Shown in pieces: positions 34,121 to 42,221 of a stretch of DNA of 42,302 nt. The notes beneath the pieces were generated by a model. That model was not told where the DNA came from and ran no database searches. It saw only the letters and a program-made list of their open reading frames with translations. The stretch's first letter is position 1. The number at the start of each line of letters is the position of its first letter. The DNA comes from Teichococcus wenyumeiae. Lineage in GTDB: Bacteria > Pseudomonadota > Alphaproteobacteria > Acetobacterales > Acetobacteraceae. A program made the position numbers and the translations under genes. Location: contig NZ_RFLX01000028.1 of NCBI RefSeq assembly GCF_003696345.1, positions 1-42,302 of the forward strand, written 5' to 3'.

Positions 34121-35357
34121 TAAGTTGCTGCCGGTCTGGTGGACACCTGGATAAGGTTTTCACCCGATCGGAGGCCTAGGATCGGGCGAAGGACATTTGG
34201 CCGCGAGTTCAAGCTCTTGGCGGTGAAGTTGGTCCGGGAGCGTGGGGCATCGGTTGCCCAGGCTTGCCGAGACCTGGAGCTTGCCGAGATCGTCTTGCGG
34301 CGCTGGCTGCGGGAGGTGCAGGCTGAGCCGCAGCCAGCCTTCCCTGGCTATGACCAGATGCGGCCCGAGCAGCAGGAGATTGAGCGGACCCGGCGGGAGA
34401 TCGCCAAGCTCAAGGCGGCGCGTGACATCCCGAAAAGGCCGCGGCGTACTTCGCCAGGGATGCGACATGAAGTTCGCCTTCATCGCGAAGCACCGGTCGG
34501 TTTGGCCGCTGTCCTGGCTCTGCTCAGCGCTGGGCGTTTCTCGTTCCGGCTTTCATGCCTGGCTGACCCGGCGCCCCAGCCCGCATGCCGTTGAGGATGA
34601 GCGGATCGCGCGCAGGGTCCGCGCCAGTTTCTTGACCAGCGACCGGACCTATGACGCCCGGCGGGTATGGCACGACGTGTTGGCCAAAGGCATCCACTGC
34701 GGTCTGCAGGATCGAGCGACTGATGCGGCAGCAGGGTCTACGTGTCAGGCCGCGGCGGCGCGGCTTGCCGCTCGACAAGGGCGAGCGGCAAGGCCTCGTG
34801 TCGGCCAACATTCTTGACCGCCGGTTCGAAGCGGAGCAGCCGAACCAGAAGTGGATCGCAGACTTCACCCACATCTGGACGGCCGAAGGCTGGCTCTACG
34901 TCGCCGCCGTGATCGACCTCTTCTCCCGCCGTGTTGTCGGCTGGTCGATGAGCGCCACGATGACCGCGCAGCTTGTCACCGACATCCTGGGAACGGCGAT
35001 CTGGCGGCGCGGCAAGCCAAAGGCCCTGCTGCACCACTCCGAGCAGGGCAGCCAGTACAGCAGTGAGCAGTTTCAGCGCCTGATGGCTGACCATGGCATC
35101 ACCTGTTCCATGAGCCGGTCCGGCACCGTCTGGAATAACGCCGCGATGGAGAGCTTCTTCTCCTCGCTGAAAGCCGAACGTCCGCCCGGAAGGCTTACCG
35201 CACGCGCGACGCAGCCAGGGCTGACGTGTTCGACTCCATTGAGCCTTCTACAATCCGGGACGGCGCCACTCGGCCATAGGCTATCTCAGCCCCATGAAGT
35301 TCGAACAGGCTGCCCAGGCGGAATAAACACTACGTCCACCAGACCGGCAGAAGCTCA
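34121..35357 (+). mobile_element. Degenerate IS3-family element
   Basis: Imperfect terminal inverted repeats lie at 34121-34144 and 35334-35357, with a perfect 17-bp core CTGCCGGTCTGGTGGAC on the inner side (34128-34144 and its complement 35334-35350). The length of 1237 bp fits IS3. The flanks ATC and ATA do not give a clear 3-bp target duplication. The transposase inside is broken several times. Confidence 0.85.
34139..35326 (+). pseudogene. IS3-family transposase OrfA/OrfB, frameshifted
   Basis: OrfA is readable as an HTH domain with FKLLAVKLVRERGASVAQA and a leucine-zipper-like end. A one-base loss near 34435 changes its frame before the expected end. OrfB starts with MKFAFIAKHRSVWPLSWL at 34467, is readable to about 34710, changes frame there, continues with the DDE core (WIADFTHIWTAEGW, LLHHSEQGSQYSS, NNAAMESFFSSLK), and changes frame twice more near 35191 and 35243 before its end FEQAAQAE and TAA 35324-35326. 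At least four indels relative to the family mean no active enzyme, although the DDE residues are intact in pieces. Confidence 0.88.
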
Positions 35358-35618
35358 ATACCTCATCATCAAGTGAGATGTGGGAACCCTTTCGCCGACG
35401 AGGCAGTCTCGGCCTTGATCGGCTGCCTCACTTGTTGGCGTGGCAGCAGCCTACACCGCAGGCCCTCATGCACTTGGCGCATAAATTCGTGAATGCATGC
35501 ATTTATCGTGCTCATCAAACCGGCTTAGGTCTGCTCCAGAACCCTGAAAGCACCCGCTGCCTCCACTTGGCAGCAGGTCCAGTCGCAAGGGGCGGCAGAA
35601 ACAAGGTTGGGAACCTCC
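35358..35618. other. Spacer between IS3 and the Bug/TctC gene
   Basis: About 260 bp without a supported gene; a short open plus-strand frame here has no recognised content. It must hold the promoter for the binding-protein gene unless that is driven from the IS; no hexamer pair stands out. Confidence 0.4.
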
Positions 35619-36593
35619 ATGATGAACCGCAGGCACGTGCTGCAGTCTGCCCTTGCTCTCCCCACGATGGCTTACACCATAAGCGGTCCGCCGGCGCAGG
35701 CTGAGCCGCTTTACCCCGCTCTCCGCCTGTTCATTCCGGCCAATCCCGGCGGCGGCTGGGACGGGCTGGGGCGGGCCATCGAGCACGTGGTGCGTCAAGC
35801 CGGGCTGGCCGGCGGCGTGCAGGTGGAGAATGTCGGCGGCGCTGGCGGCACCGTCGGCCTGCCTCGCTTCCTGGCGCAGTACCGCAATCGGCCGGAGGGT
35901 CTGATGGTGGCCGGCAGCGTCATGGTCGGGGCAGCCATCGCCAACAAGTCCCCGGCCGGCGTGCTGGACGTGGCGCCGGTCGCCCGCCTAACTGAGGAGG
36001 TCAGCGTCTTCGTTGTGCCGCCGGATTCGCCCCTCAAGACCATTCAGGACCTGCTGGCCCGCCTGAAGGAGAACCCCGGCGCGGTATCGGTGGCCGGCGG
36101 CTCGGCCGGTGGCACAGAGCATATCACCCTGGGCCTGATGCTGAAGGCGTTGGGGCGATCCGCGCGGGAGGCGTCCTATGTCGCGTATTCCGGCGGCGGC
36201 CCCGCCCAGGCGGCGGTGCTGGGTGGCCAGGTGGTGGCGGCCATTTCTGGCATCTCGGAATTCGGGGAGCAGGTGCGCGCCGGCCGGCTGCGCGCGCTGG
36301 CCACCACGGGCGAGCGGCGCGCCGGCCCGGACGTGCCCACCTTGAAGGAGATCGGGTTGAATGTGGCGCTGCCCACCTGGCGCGGCGTCTTCTGTGCGCC
36401 CAGCCTGACCGTGCCGCAGAAGGCGGCCCTAGTGACGCTGATGGAGCGGATGCGCGACACGCCTGAATGGCGCGAGGTGCTGTCGCAGCGCGGCTGGGAC
36501 GACGCCTGGCTGCCGGGCGAGGCCTTTGGTCGCTTCCTGGAAAAGGAGGTTGCCAGCACGGCCGCGGTGCTGACGGAAATCGGCCTCGCCTGA
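35619..36593 (+). CDS. Bug/TctC-family periplasmic solute-binding protein
   Basis: This 324-aa binding protein belongs to the tripartite tricarboxylate transporter type. The N-terminus NRRHVLQSALALP with a following hydrophobic stretch and PAQAEP looks like a signal peptide with a twin-arginine pair, so Tat export is possible. The mature part starts with LYPALRLFIPANPGGGWDGLGR, then VENVGGAGGTVGL, the Bug hallmarks, and later AYSGGGPAQAAVLGGQV. Bug proteins bind carboxylates and related acids. The membrane subunits TctA/TctB are not encoded nearby, the usual orphan situation. ATG 35619 or 35622 are both possible; neither has a strong ribosome-binding site. The neighbouring LysR and Ldh2 genes suggest hydroxyacid use. 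Confidence 0.88.
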   Translation: MMNRRHVLQSALALPTMAYTISGPPAQAEPLYPALRLFIPANPGGGWDGLGRAIEHVVRQAGLAGGVQVENVGGAGGTVGLPRFLAQYRNRPEGLMVAGSVMVGAAIANKSPAGVLDVAPVARLTEEVSVFVVPPDSPLKTIQDLLARLKENPGAVSVAGGSAGGTEHITLGLMLKALGRSAREASYVAYSGGGPAQAAVLGGQVVAAISGISEFGEQVRAGRLRALATTGERRAGPDVPTLKEIGLNVALPTWRGVFCAPSLTVPQKAALVTLMERMRDTPEWREVLSQRGWDDAWLPGEAFGRFLEKEVASTAAVLTEIGLA

Positions 36594-36612
36594 GCCGGAC
36601 GGGCGTGGCGCC

Positions 36613-37527
36613 TCAGTTTCCTTCGCCGTCCTGGTCGCGTTGTCGGCGCACCAGGGCGGCAAGGCAGCTCGCCGCCGGCGACAAGGGGCGCGAGCGGCGA
36701 TGAACGATGGAGAGCGGCCGGTGGATAACGGGTTCCAGCAGCGGGATCGCCCGCAGGTCGGCCTGTCCGGCGGACGTCATGGCGATGCGCGGCAGCACCG
36801 AGACGCCCAGCCCGGCCCGGATCAGGTGGAAGGCGCTCGACATATGCAGCACTTCGTAGCTCCAGGACAGGCGCAGCCCGCTGCGGGCCAGGGCCTCCTG
36901 GATCAGGGGCCGGTGCACGCTGGTGCGTGCCGCGACGATCACGGGATAGTCCACCAACTCCCGCCACAGCAGTTGGTCGCGCCGCGCCAGTTCGTGCCCG
37001 GCATCGCAGGCCAGCACGAACGGGTCTTCCAGCAACGGCTGAGCGTGCAGGTCGGTGTCCTGGGCCGTGTTGGCCACCGTGATGGCGAAGTCGGCCTCGC
37101 CCTGCGCCACGCTTTGAAGGGCCTCCTGGGCCGTCATGTCGAGGATTCGCACGCGGACTCGCGGATGCAGGGCGCGGAAGGCGGTCAGCGCCGGCGGCAT
37201 GAAGTACGGCACCGCCGTCTGCAGACAGGCCACCACCACCCAGCCGCGGTCGGTGCCGCCCAGGTCCTCGATGCCGTCCAGCGCGTTCTCCATCTCGTTC
37301 AGCGCGTGCCGCAGCAGCGGCAGAACCTGCTGGCCGAGGGCGGAAGGCGCGACATGGCGCGTCGTCCGCTCCAGCAAAGGGCCGCCCAGCCTGTCCTCCA
37401 GCCTCTGGATCCGGCGGCTCAGCGCCGGTTGCGACATGTTCAGCCGCACCGCTGCCAGGCTGAAGCTCCTCAGGTCGAGCACCGCCATGAGTGCCCGCAG
37501 GTCCAGCACTTCGAAATTTATGCTCAT
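36613..37527 (-). CDS. LysR-family transcriptional regulator
   Basis: This 304-aa protein has an N-terminal winged helix-turn-helix (about 8-65: SFSLAAVRLNMSQPALSRRIQRLEDRLG cut in two here as SFSLAAVRLNMSQPALS then RRIQRLEDRLG) and a two-lobed substrate-binding domain (about 90-295). It is divergent from the Ldh2-family gene with 99 bp between, the classical arrangement for a LysR protein controlling that gene, and convergent with the Bug gene. Start ATG 37527 is taken from the position of the HTH; a Met six codons upstream is possible. The frame continues further upstream but overlaps the divergent gene. The co-inducer is unknown, presumably a hydroxyacid. Confidence 0.9.
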   Translation of the reverse strand: MSINFEVLDLRALMAVLDLRSFSLAAVRLNMSQPALSRRIQRLEDRLGGPLLERTTRHVAPSALGQQVLPLLRHALNEMENALDGIEDLGGTDRGWVVVACLQTAVPYFMPPALTAFRALHPRVRVRILDMTAQEALQSVAQGEADFAITVANTAQDTDLHAQPLLEDPFVLACDAGHELARRDQLLWRELVDYPVIVAARTSVHRPLIQEALARSGLRLSWSYEVLHMSSAFHLIRAGLGVSVLPRIAMTSAGQADLRAIPLLEPVIHRPLSIVHRRSRPLSPAASCLAALVRRQRDQDGEGN

Positions 37528-37626
37528 GTGGCATGAGTACATCCAGGCCGGGCTGCGCGGAAGACAACCGGCCGCGTGATCGCAACCATGCCGCTCCGGC
37601 ACCCTGATGCTGACCAAGGATATTCC

Positions 37627-38688
37627 ATGACACTCCTGTCCGCCAAGACCCTGCGGGACTTCGTCGCTGACCTCTACCGGGCCAACGGCCTGCCTGACGG
37701 AGACGCGCAACTGGTGGCGGAGACGCTGGTGACCGCCGATCTCTGGGGGCATTCCTCCCATGGGGTCATGCGAGCGCCCTGGTACATCGACCGCCTGCGC
37801 AGCGGCGTGATGCGGCCGGTGACGCAGCCGCGCCTGCTGGTGGATGCCGGTGCTATCTCGGTGCTGGATGCCGAGGATGGTGTCGGGCAGGTGATCGCGG
37901 TGCAGGCCATGCAGGACGCGGTGCGCCGCGCCAAGGCGCACGGCGTCGGCGTCGTCTCGGTGCGGAACTCCAATCACCACGGCGCCCTTGGCTACTTCAC
38001 CCGTATGGCCGCCGCGAAGGGCTGCATCGGCATGCTCACCACCAACGGCAGCCCGGCCATGGCGCCCTGGGGCGGGCGGAAGAAGCTGGTCGGCAACAAT
38101 CCGTGGTCAGTCGCCGCGCCGGCCGGACGGCACGCGCCGATGATGCTCGACATCGCTAATACCGTGGTCGCGCGCGGCAAGATCTTCCTGGCCCGGCAGA
38201 AGGGGCAGCCGATACCCGGACACTGGGCCATCGACGAGGCCGGCATGGCGACGACGGACCCTGTAGCGGCGCTGAACGGCGTCATTCAGCCCATGGCGGA
38301 GCACAAGGGCTACGCGATTTCGGTGATGATGGATGTGCTCTCCGGCGTGCTGTCAGGCAGCGGCATTCTGGACGAGGTAAGCGGACCTTATCAGGCGGAA
38401 CGGCGCAGTCGTTGCGGCCATATGTTCCTGGCCCTCAACATTGCGGCCTTCGGTCCCGAGAAGGTCTTCACCGAACGCATGGAACAGATGGTCGAGCAGA
38501 TCAAGGCCGTTCCGCGCGCGCCTGGTTGCGAGGAGGTGTTCTACCCCGGCGAGATCGAGGCACAGAACGAGGAACGACACCGCCGCGAAGGGTTGTCGCT
38601 GCCGCAGAAAACCCTGGCGGACCTCGCTGAGGTGGCCAATCAGTCGGATGTTCCCATGCCTGCCGGCTGGCCTTCAACGATGAGGTGA
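37627..38688 (+). CDS. Ldh2/MDH2-family NAD(P)-dependent malate/lactate-type oxidoreductase
   Basis: This 353-aa enzyme belongs to the Ldh2 fold, unrelated to the classical LDH at 23341-24303. Members oxidise malate, L-lactate, sulfolactate, ureidoglycolate or similar 2-hydroxyacids. It shows the catalytic-His region WGHSSHGVMRAPWYIDRL, VRNSNHHGALGYFTRMA, MLTTNGSPAMAPWGG, NPWSVAAPAG and AEHKGYAISVMMDVLSGVLSG, all in family order. ATG 37627 is preferred to 37576 because AAGGA lies 8 nt upstream and the homology starts there. It is probably controlled by the divergent LysR gene. The precise substrate is not readable. A bulged hairpin follows the stop. Confidence 0.9.
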   Translation: MTLLSAKTLRDFVADLYRANGLPDGDAQLVAETLVTADLWGHSSHGVMRAPWYIDRLRSGVMRPVTQPRLLVDAGAISVLDAEDGVGQVIAVQAMQDAVRRAKAHGVGVVSVRNSNHHGALGYFTRMAAAKGCIGMLTTNGSPAMAPWGGRKKLVGNNPWSVAAPAGRHAPMMLDIANTVVARGKIFLARQKGQPIPGHWAIDEAGMATTDPVAALNGVIQPMAEHKGYAISVMMDVLSGVLSGSGILDEVSGPYQAERRSRCGHMFLALNIAAFGPEKVFTERMEQMVEQIKAVPRAPGCEEVFYPGEIEAQNEERHRREGLSLPQKTLADLAEVANQSDVPMPAGWPSTMR

Positions 38689-38720
38689 TCGGGCGCTTGA
38701 GAGGCGGCATCGGTCTTGGG

Positions 38721-38755
38721 CAGGAGAAGGATAACGGACCTTGTCCGATCTCCTG
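38721..38755 (+). terminator. Bulged hairpin after the Ldh2-family gene
   Basis: CAGGAGA (38721-38727) pairs with TCTCCTG (38749-38755), and inside it CGGAC (38735-38739) pairs with GTCCG (38743-38747). It lies 32 bp after the stop codon. No T-tract follows, so termination without Rho is not assured. Confidence 0.3.
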
Positions 38756-39082
38756 CTAAGGGCTGCACCTCAGGGCCTACTGGGAAGGGTGCATAGGCGG
38801 CAGCACAGAGGCTGTTCTGCGCCGTTGAACCTTTTGGCGGAGATCCAAAAATCATGAGGTCGTGGATGAGGGAGGGGCAGGAATGGGCTCGCGGTGTACC
38901 TGAACCTGCTCTTGCTCTGCTAAGGCTGGTTGTAGCGCGTGCAAGGATAGGCAAGCCGGGGGACTCATTCACCGGGCGTCTTCGCCAGTAGCGTATTCAA
39001 AGCTACGATGGCTGCGGTTGAGCGGGCGACGGGCGTGAAGTCCGGCAGAAAACCTGGACTGAACCTAGAGGTTGTTATGGCC
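38756..39082. other. Spacer before the IS21 cluster
   Basis: About 330 bp with no supported gene. Open frames on both strands have no recognised domain. Being next to nested insertion sequences, it may contain older element debris, but no terminal repeats were found. Confidence 0.35.
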
Positions 39083-39701
39083 TGTTGATTGCCACTGAGA
39101 GCTGACCCGGTTTGGGGTGAGGTTGCCACTGAGAGTCGACCCATGTTCGGGCGCTAGCCTCGGCCTTCTGGGTGGGGGGCGGCGGGAGTGTTGGACATGG
39201 CGTTGTTGAGCGTGATCCGGCGCTGGCATTTCCGGGAGCACCTGTCGATCCGCGCGATTGCCCGCCGGACTGGCCTGTCGCGGAACACCATCCGCAAGTA
39301 CCTGCGGTCCAAGGCGGTGGAGCCTGTGTTCAGGACACCCGATCGGCCCAGCAAGCTGGATCCTTTTGCCGAGCGGCTGGCCGCCTGGCTGCGGACGGAT
39401 GCCCGCAGGCCGCGCAAACAGAAACGCACCGCGCGACAGTTCCACGCGGAGCTGGCCGGGCTCGGCTACGACGGCTCGTACCGGCGGGTCGCCGCCTTCG
39501 TGCGGGCCTGGCGGGACGACTGGCTCCGCCAGCAGCAGACCTCCGGCCGCGGTGTCTTCGTGCCGCTGGCCTTTGGCCCGGGCGAGGCGTTCCAGTTCGA
39601 CTGGAGCGAGGAGCATGCCGTCATCGGCGGCGAGCGAACCAAGCTGCAGGTCGCCCATCTCAAGCTCTGCCACAGCCGGATCTTCCTGGTACGGGCCTAC
39701 C
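39083..39701 (+). mobile_element. Left part of a truncated IS21-family element (copy A)
   Basis: The left end is recognised by two direct repeats, TTGCCACTGAGAGCTGACCC at 39089-39108 and TTGCCACTGAGAGTCGACCC at 39123-39142, spaced 34 bp, the multiple-terminal-repeat pattern of IS21 elements. The transposase gene follows but is cut at 39701 where copy B begins. The right part, istB and right end are missing. Confidence 0.75.
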
Positions 39702-39745
39702 TGTGCACGGCGGAGAGAAAGTCGGCCACTGGAGCGGCGGCGTGA
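39188..39745 (+). pseudogene. IstA-like transposase, 3' truncated by another IS21 element
   Basis: The N-terminal part of an IS21 IstA is readable: HTH region ALLSVIRRWHFREHLSIRAI and RTGLSRNTIRKYLRS, then the start of the catalytic domain GPGEAFQFDWSEEHAVIGG with the first Asp. The homology stops at FLVRAYL (39701). The last 14 codons, to the stop at 39743-39745, are read from the left end of the inserted copy B and are not transposase sequence. GTG 39188 or ATG 39197 may be the start. The remaining Asp and Glu of the DDE set are absent, so it is inactive. It differs from the IstA of copy B. Confidence 0.88.
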
Positions 39746-39820
39746 TGCGGCTGCGGGCGGAGTAAAATCCGGCCAGAGGCGGGCGCCCTACCTTGAGGGA
39801 TCAGGGTGGGGCGCTGGGGG

Positions 39821-41320
39821 ATGTTCGTGGTGGAGAGCTACGCGGCGGTCCGGCGGTTCGTGTTTGTGGAGGGTCATAGTCGGCGGGAGGCGGCCCGGGT
39901 TTTCGGGTTGAGCCGGGATACGGTAGCCAAGATGTGCCGGTATTCAGCGCCACCTGGGTATGTGCGGACGCGGCCGCCCGACAAGCCCAAGCTGGGCGCG
40001 CTGACGTCGGTGATCGAGGCGATCCTGGAGGCAGACCGGGCCGCGCCGCCCAAGCAGCGGCACACAGCCAAGCGCATCTTTGAGCGGCTGCGCGACGAGC
40101 ACGGCTATGGCGGCGGCTACACGGTGGTCAAGGATCACGTGCGACGGCAGCGGGCGCGTGGGCGGGAGGTCTTCGTGCCGCTGTCACACCCGCCGGGTCA
40201 TGCCCAGGTGGATTTCGGAGAGGCGGAGGCGGTGATCGGCGGGGTTCGTCAGAAGGTTCACTTTTTCTGCATGGACCTGCCGCAGTCGGACGCCTGTTTC
40301 GTGAAGGCCTATCCGCGGGAGACGACTGAGGCCTTCCTGGACGGGCACGTCTCGTCCTTTGCCTTCTTTGGCGGCGTGCCGCGATCGATCCTCTACGACA
40401 ACCTCAAGTTGGCGGTGGCCCGGATCTGTGGCGATGGCAAGCGCGAGCGGACGCGAGCCTTTACAGGCCTGGTCAGCCACTACCTGTTCCAGGACCGGTT
40501 CGGCCGTCCCGGCAAGGGGAACGACAAGGGCAAGGTGGAGGGGCTGGTGAAATTCTCCCGGTCCAACTTCATGACCCCGGTTCCGATTGCGCCCAGCCAT
40601 GAGGCGCTCAACACCATGCTGGCGGAGCGTTGCCGCCTGCGGCAGTCCGAGCGGGCGGGACGTCACGCCGAGACGATCGGCGCGCGCCTTGCGGCGGATC
40701 TGGCGGAGATGCAGCGCCTGCCCGACGTCGCGCTCGAGCCCTGCGAGACGATCAGCGCCCGGGTGTCGTCCACGGCCCTGGTCCGCTACCGCGGCAATGA
40801 CTACTCGGTGCCGACCGCCTATGGGTTCCAGGCGGTGCTGGTGAAGGGCTTCGTCGATCGGGTGGTGATCCTGTGCGACGGGGCGCCGGTCGCCTGCCAC
40901 GCCCGCTCCTATGGGCATGGCGAGTTCGTCTACGACCCCTTGCACTACCTGGCGCTGCTCGAGACCAAGCCGGGCGCGCTGGACCAGGCGGCGGCGCTGC
41001 AGGGCTGGGCCTTGCCGCCGGTCTTTCAGCACCTGCGCCACCTGCTGGAGGCCCGTATGGGCAACCGCGGCAAGCGGGAGTTCATCCAGGTCCTGCGGCT
41101 GCTGGAGATCGCCGCTAAGGAGGTGGTGGCGGCCGCGGTGGCCGATGCTATCCATTTCGGTGCCATTGGCTACGACGCGGTCCGGCAGATCGTCCTGGCG
41201 CGGATCGAGCGGCGCCCGGCCAAGCTCGACCTGACGGCCTACCCCTATCTGCCGGGTACCGATGTGCGGATGACCCGCGGCGCGGACTATGCCGCCCTGC
41301 TGCAGGAGGGGGCGGCATGA
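39821..41320 (+). CDS. istA: IS21-family transposase IstA
   Basis: This 499-aa transposase has an N-terminal HTH (EAARVFGLSRDTVAKMCRYS), the DDE core with GHAQVDFGEAEAVIGG, SILYDNLKLAVARI and GKVEGLVKFSRSNF as the three acidic regions, and a C-terminal beta-barrel-like part with VRYRGNDYSVPTAYGF. The length is usual for the family and no break is visible, so it may be active. ATG 39821 aligns with the family start MxVVE; the frame opens at GTG 39806. It overlaps istB by ATGA at 41317, the normal IS21 arrangement. Confidence 0.95.
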   Translation: MFVVESYAAVRRFVFVEGHSRREAARVFGLSRDTVAKMCRYSAPPGYVRTRPPDKPKLGALTSVIEAILEADRAAPPKQRHTAKRIFERLRDEHGYGGGYTVVKDHVRRQRARGREVFVPLSHPPGHAQVDFGEAEAVIGGVRQKVHFFCMDLPQSDACFVKAYPRETTEAFLDGHVSSFAFFGGVPRSILYDNLKLAVARICGDGKRERTRAFTGLVSHYLFQDRFGRPGKGNDKGKVEGLVKFSRSNFMTPVPIAPSHEALNTMLAERCRLRQSERAGRHAETIGARLAADLAEMQRLPDVALEPCETISARVSSTALVRYRGNDYSVPTAYGFQAVLVKGFVDRVVILCDGAPVACHARSYGHGEFVYDPLHYLALLETKPGALDQAAALQGWALPPVFQHLRHLLEARMGNRGKREFIQVLRLLEIAAKEVVAAAVADAIHFGAIGYDAVRQIVLARIERRPAKLDLTAYPYLPGTDVRMTRGADYAALLQEGAA

Positions 41321-42099
41321 GCGAGGCTGATGCCATGCCGCACGGCACCAACCAGGGAACGCCACAGATCCTGCTGGCACATCACCTCAAGCAGCTCCGG
41401 CTGCCGACGGTGCTGCGCGAGTACGACAAGGTGGCCCGCGAATGCGCCCGCGACGGCGTCGACCATCCCCGTTACCTGCTGCGGCTGCTTGAGCTGGAAC
41501 TGATCGACCGCGAGCGACGCCTGGTCGAGCGGCGGATCCGCCAGGCGCGGTTCCCGGCAACCAAGAGCCTGGACAGCTTCGTATTCACCGCCATCCCCGG
41601 GCTCAACAAGATGCTCGTCCTCGAGCTGGCACGCTGCGAGTACATCCTGCGGCGCGAGAACATCATCGCGCTCGGCAACAGCGGCACCGGCAAGAGCCAC
41701 GTCGCCCTGGGCCTCGGCCTGGCCGCCTGCCAGAGGGGGTTCAGCGTCGTGTTCACCACGTCGGCCCAACTGGTGCACCAGCTGATGGAAGCACGTGACG
41801 AGAAGCGCCTGCTCAAGCTGCAGCGGGAGTTGCAGGCGGCCAGGCTGCTGATCATCGACGAGCTCGGCTATGTGCCGCTGTCGCCGACCGGCGCCGAGCT
41901 GTTATTCGAGGTGTTCAGCCAGCGCTACGAACACGGCTCCACCATCGTCACCTCGAACCTGCCGTTCGAGGAATGGACCGCGGTGCTCGGCTCGGAACGT
42001 CTCACCGGCGCCTATCCACAAAGGCCGCGCCAGCTGAAGCCGTCGCAGGCGAGCAAATCGACCCGGATACCGGCGAGATCCGGCCCGTATAATCACTGA
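41317..42099 (+). pseudogene. istB: IS21 helper ATPase IstB with internal deletion and frameshift near the C-terminus
   Basis: The 260-codon frame encodes a DnaC-like AAA+ ATPase: Walker A GNSGTGKSH, Walker B LLIIDELGYVPLSP, sensor VTSNLPFEEW. Up to GSERLTGA (about 42011) it follows the family. The conserved remainder, which contains the region LLDRLTHH in relatives, is missing. The next bases read, in a different frame, as a normal IstB tail KAAPAEAVAGEQIDPDTGEI with TAA 42095-42097, while the original frame runs on to 42099 with unrelated residues. This points to a deletion of roughly 20-25 codons that is not a multiple of three. The protein may retain ATP binding but probably not full helper function. 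Confidence 0.8.
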
Positions 42100-42111
42100 A
42101 GAAACCAGCCG

Positions 42112-42151
42112 CAGACCTGACTGGCCCCCGATCGGGGGCCAGTCAGGTCTG
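42112..42151. repeat. Perfect 40-bp palindrome inside the IS21 right end region
   Basis: Bases 42112-42151 equal their own reverse complement without any mismatch or loop; the axis lies in CCCCCGATCGGGGG. It sits just after istB and before the right terminal repeats. It can form a cruciform or, in RNA, a very stable hairpin; there is no T-run after it. It may be an istB terminator, or a trace of the rearrangement that damaged istB. Confidence 0.85.
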
Positions 42152-42221
42152 GCGCCGCCAAGCCGTCAGTGGCCTTGTTTTACTCCGTCGCGCTGGCCTG
42201 GTTTTGCTCCGCCGTTGACAC

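Larger units (their letters stand above)
39702..42220 (+). mobile_element. IS21-family element (copy B) with istA and damaged istB
   Basis: The ends are TGTGCACGGCGGAG at 39702 and, inverted, TGTCAACGGCGGAG ending at 42220 (12 of 14 identical). Inside each end lies a second repeat: left 39709-39730 and 39756-39778, right 42191-42213 and 42167-42189, all variants of GGCGGAG-nAAAAnCn-GGCCA. The size of 2519 bp fits IS21. The left flank is IS21 copy A and the right flank an IS5 transposase gene, and no target duplication joins them. Confidence 0.85.

Noticed and set aside
38640-38972. Minus-strand 110-codon frame after the Ldh2 gene
   Set aside because: No domain, no ribosome-binding site, and it overlaps the Ldh2 3' end.
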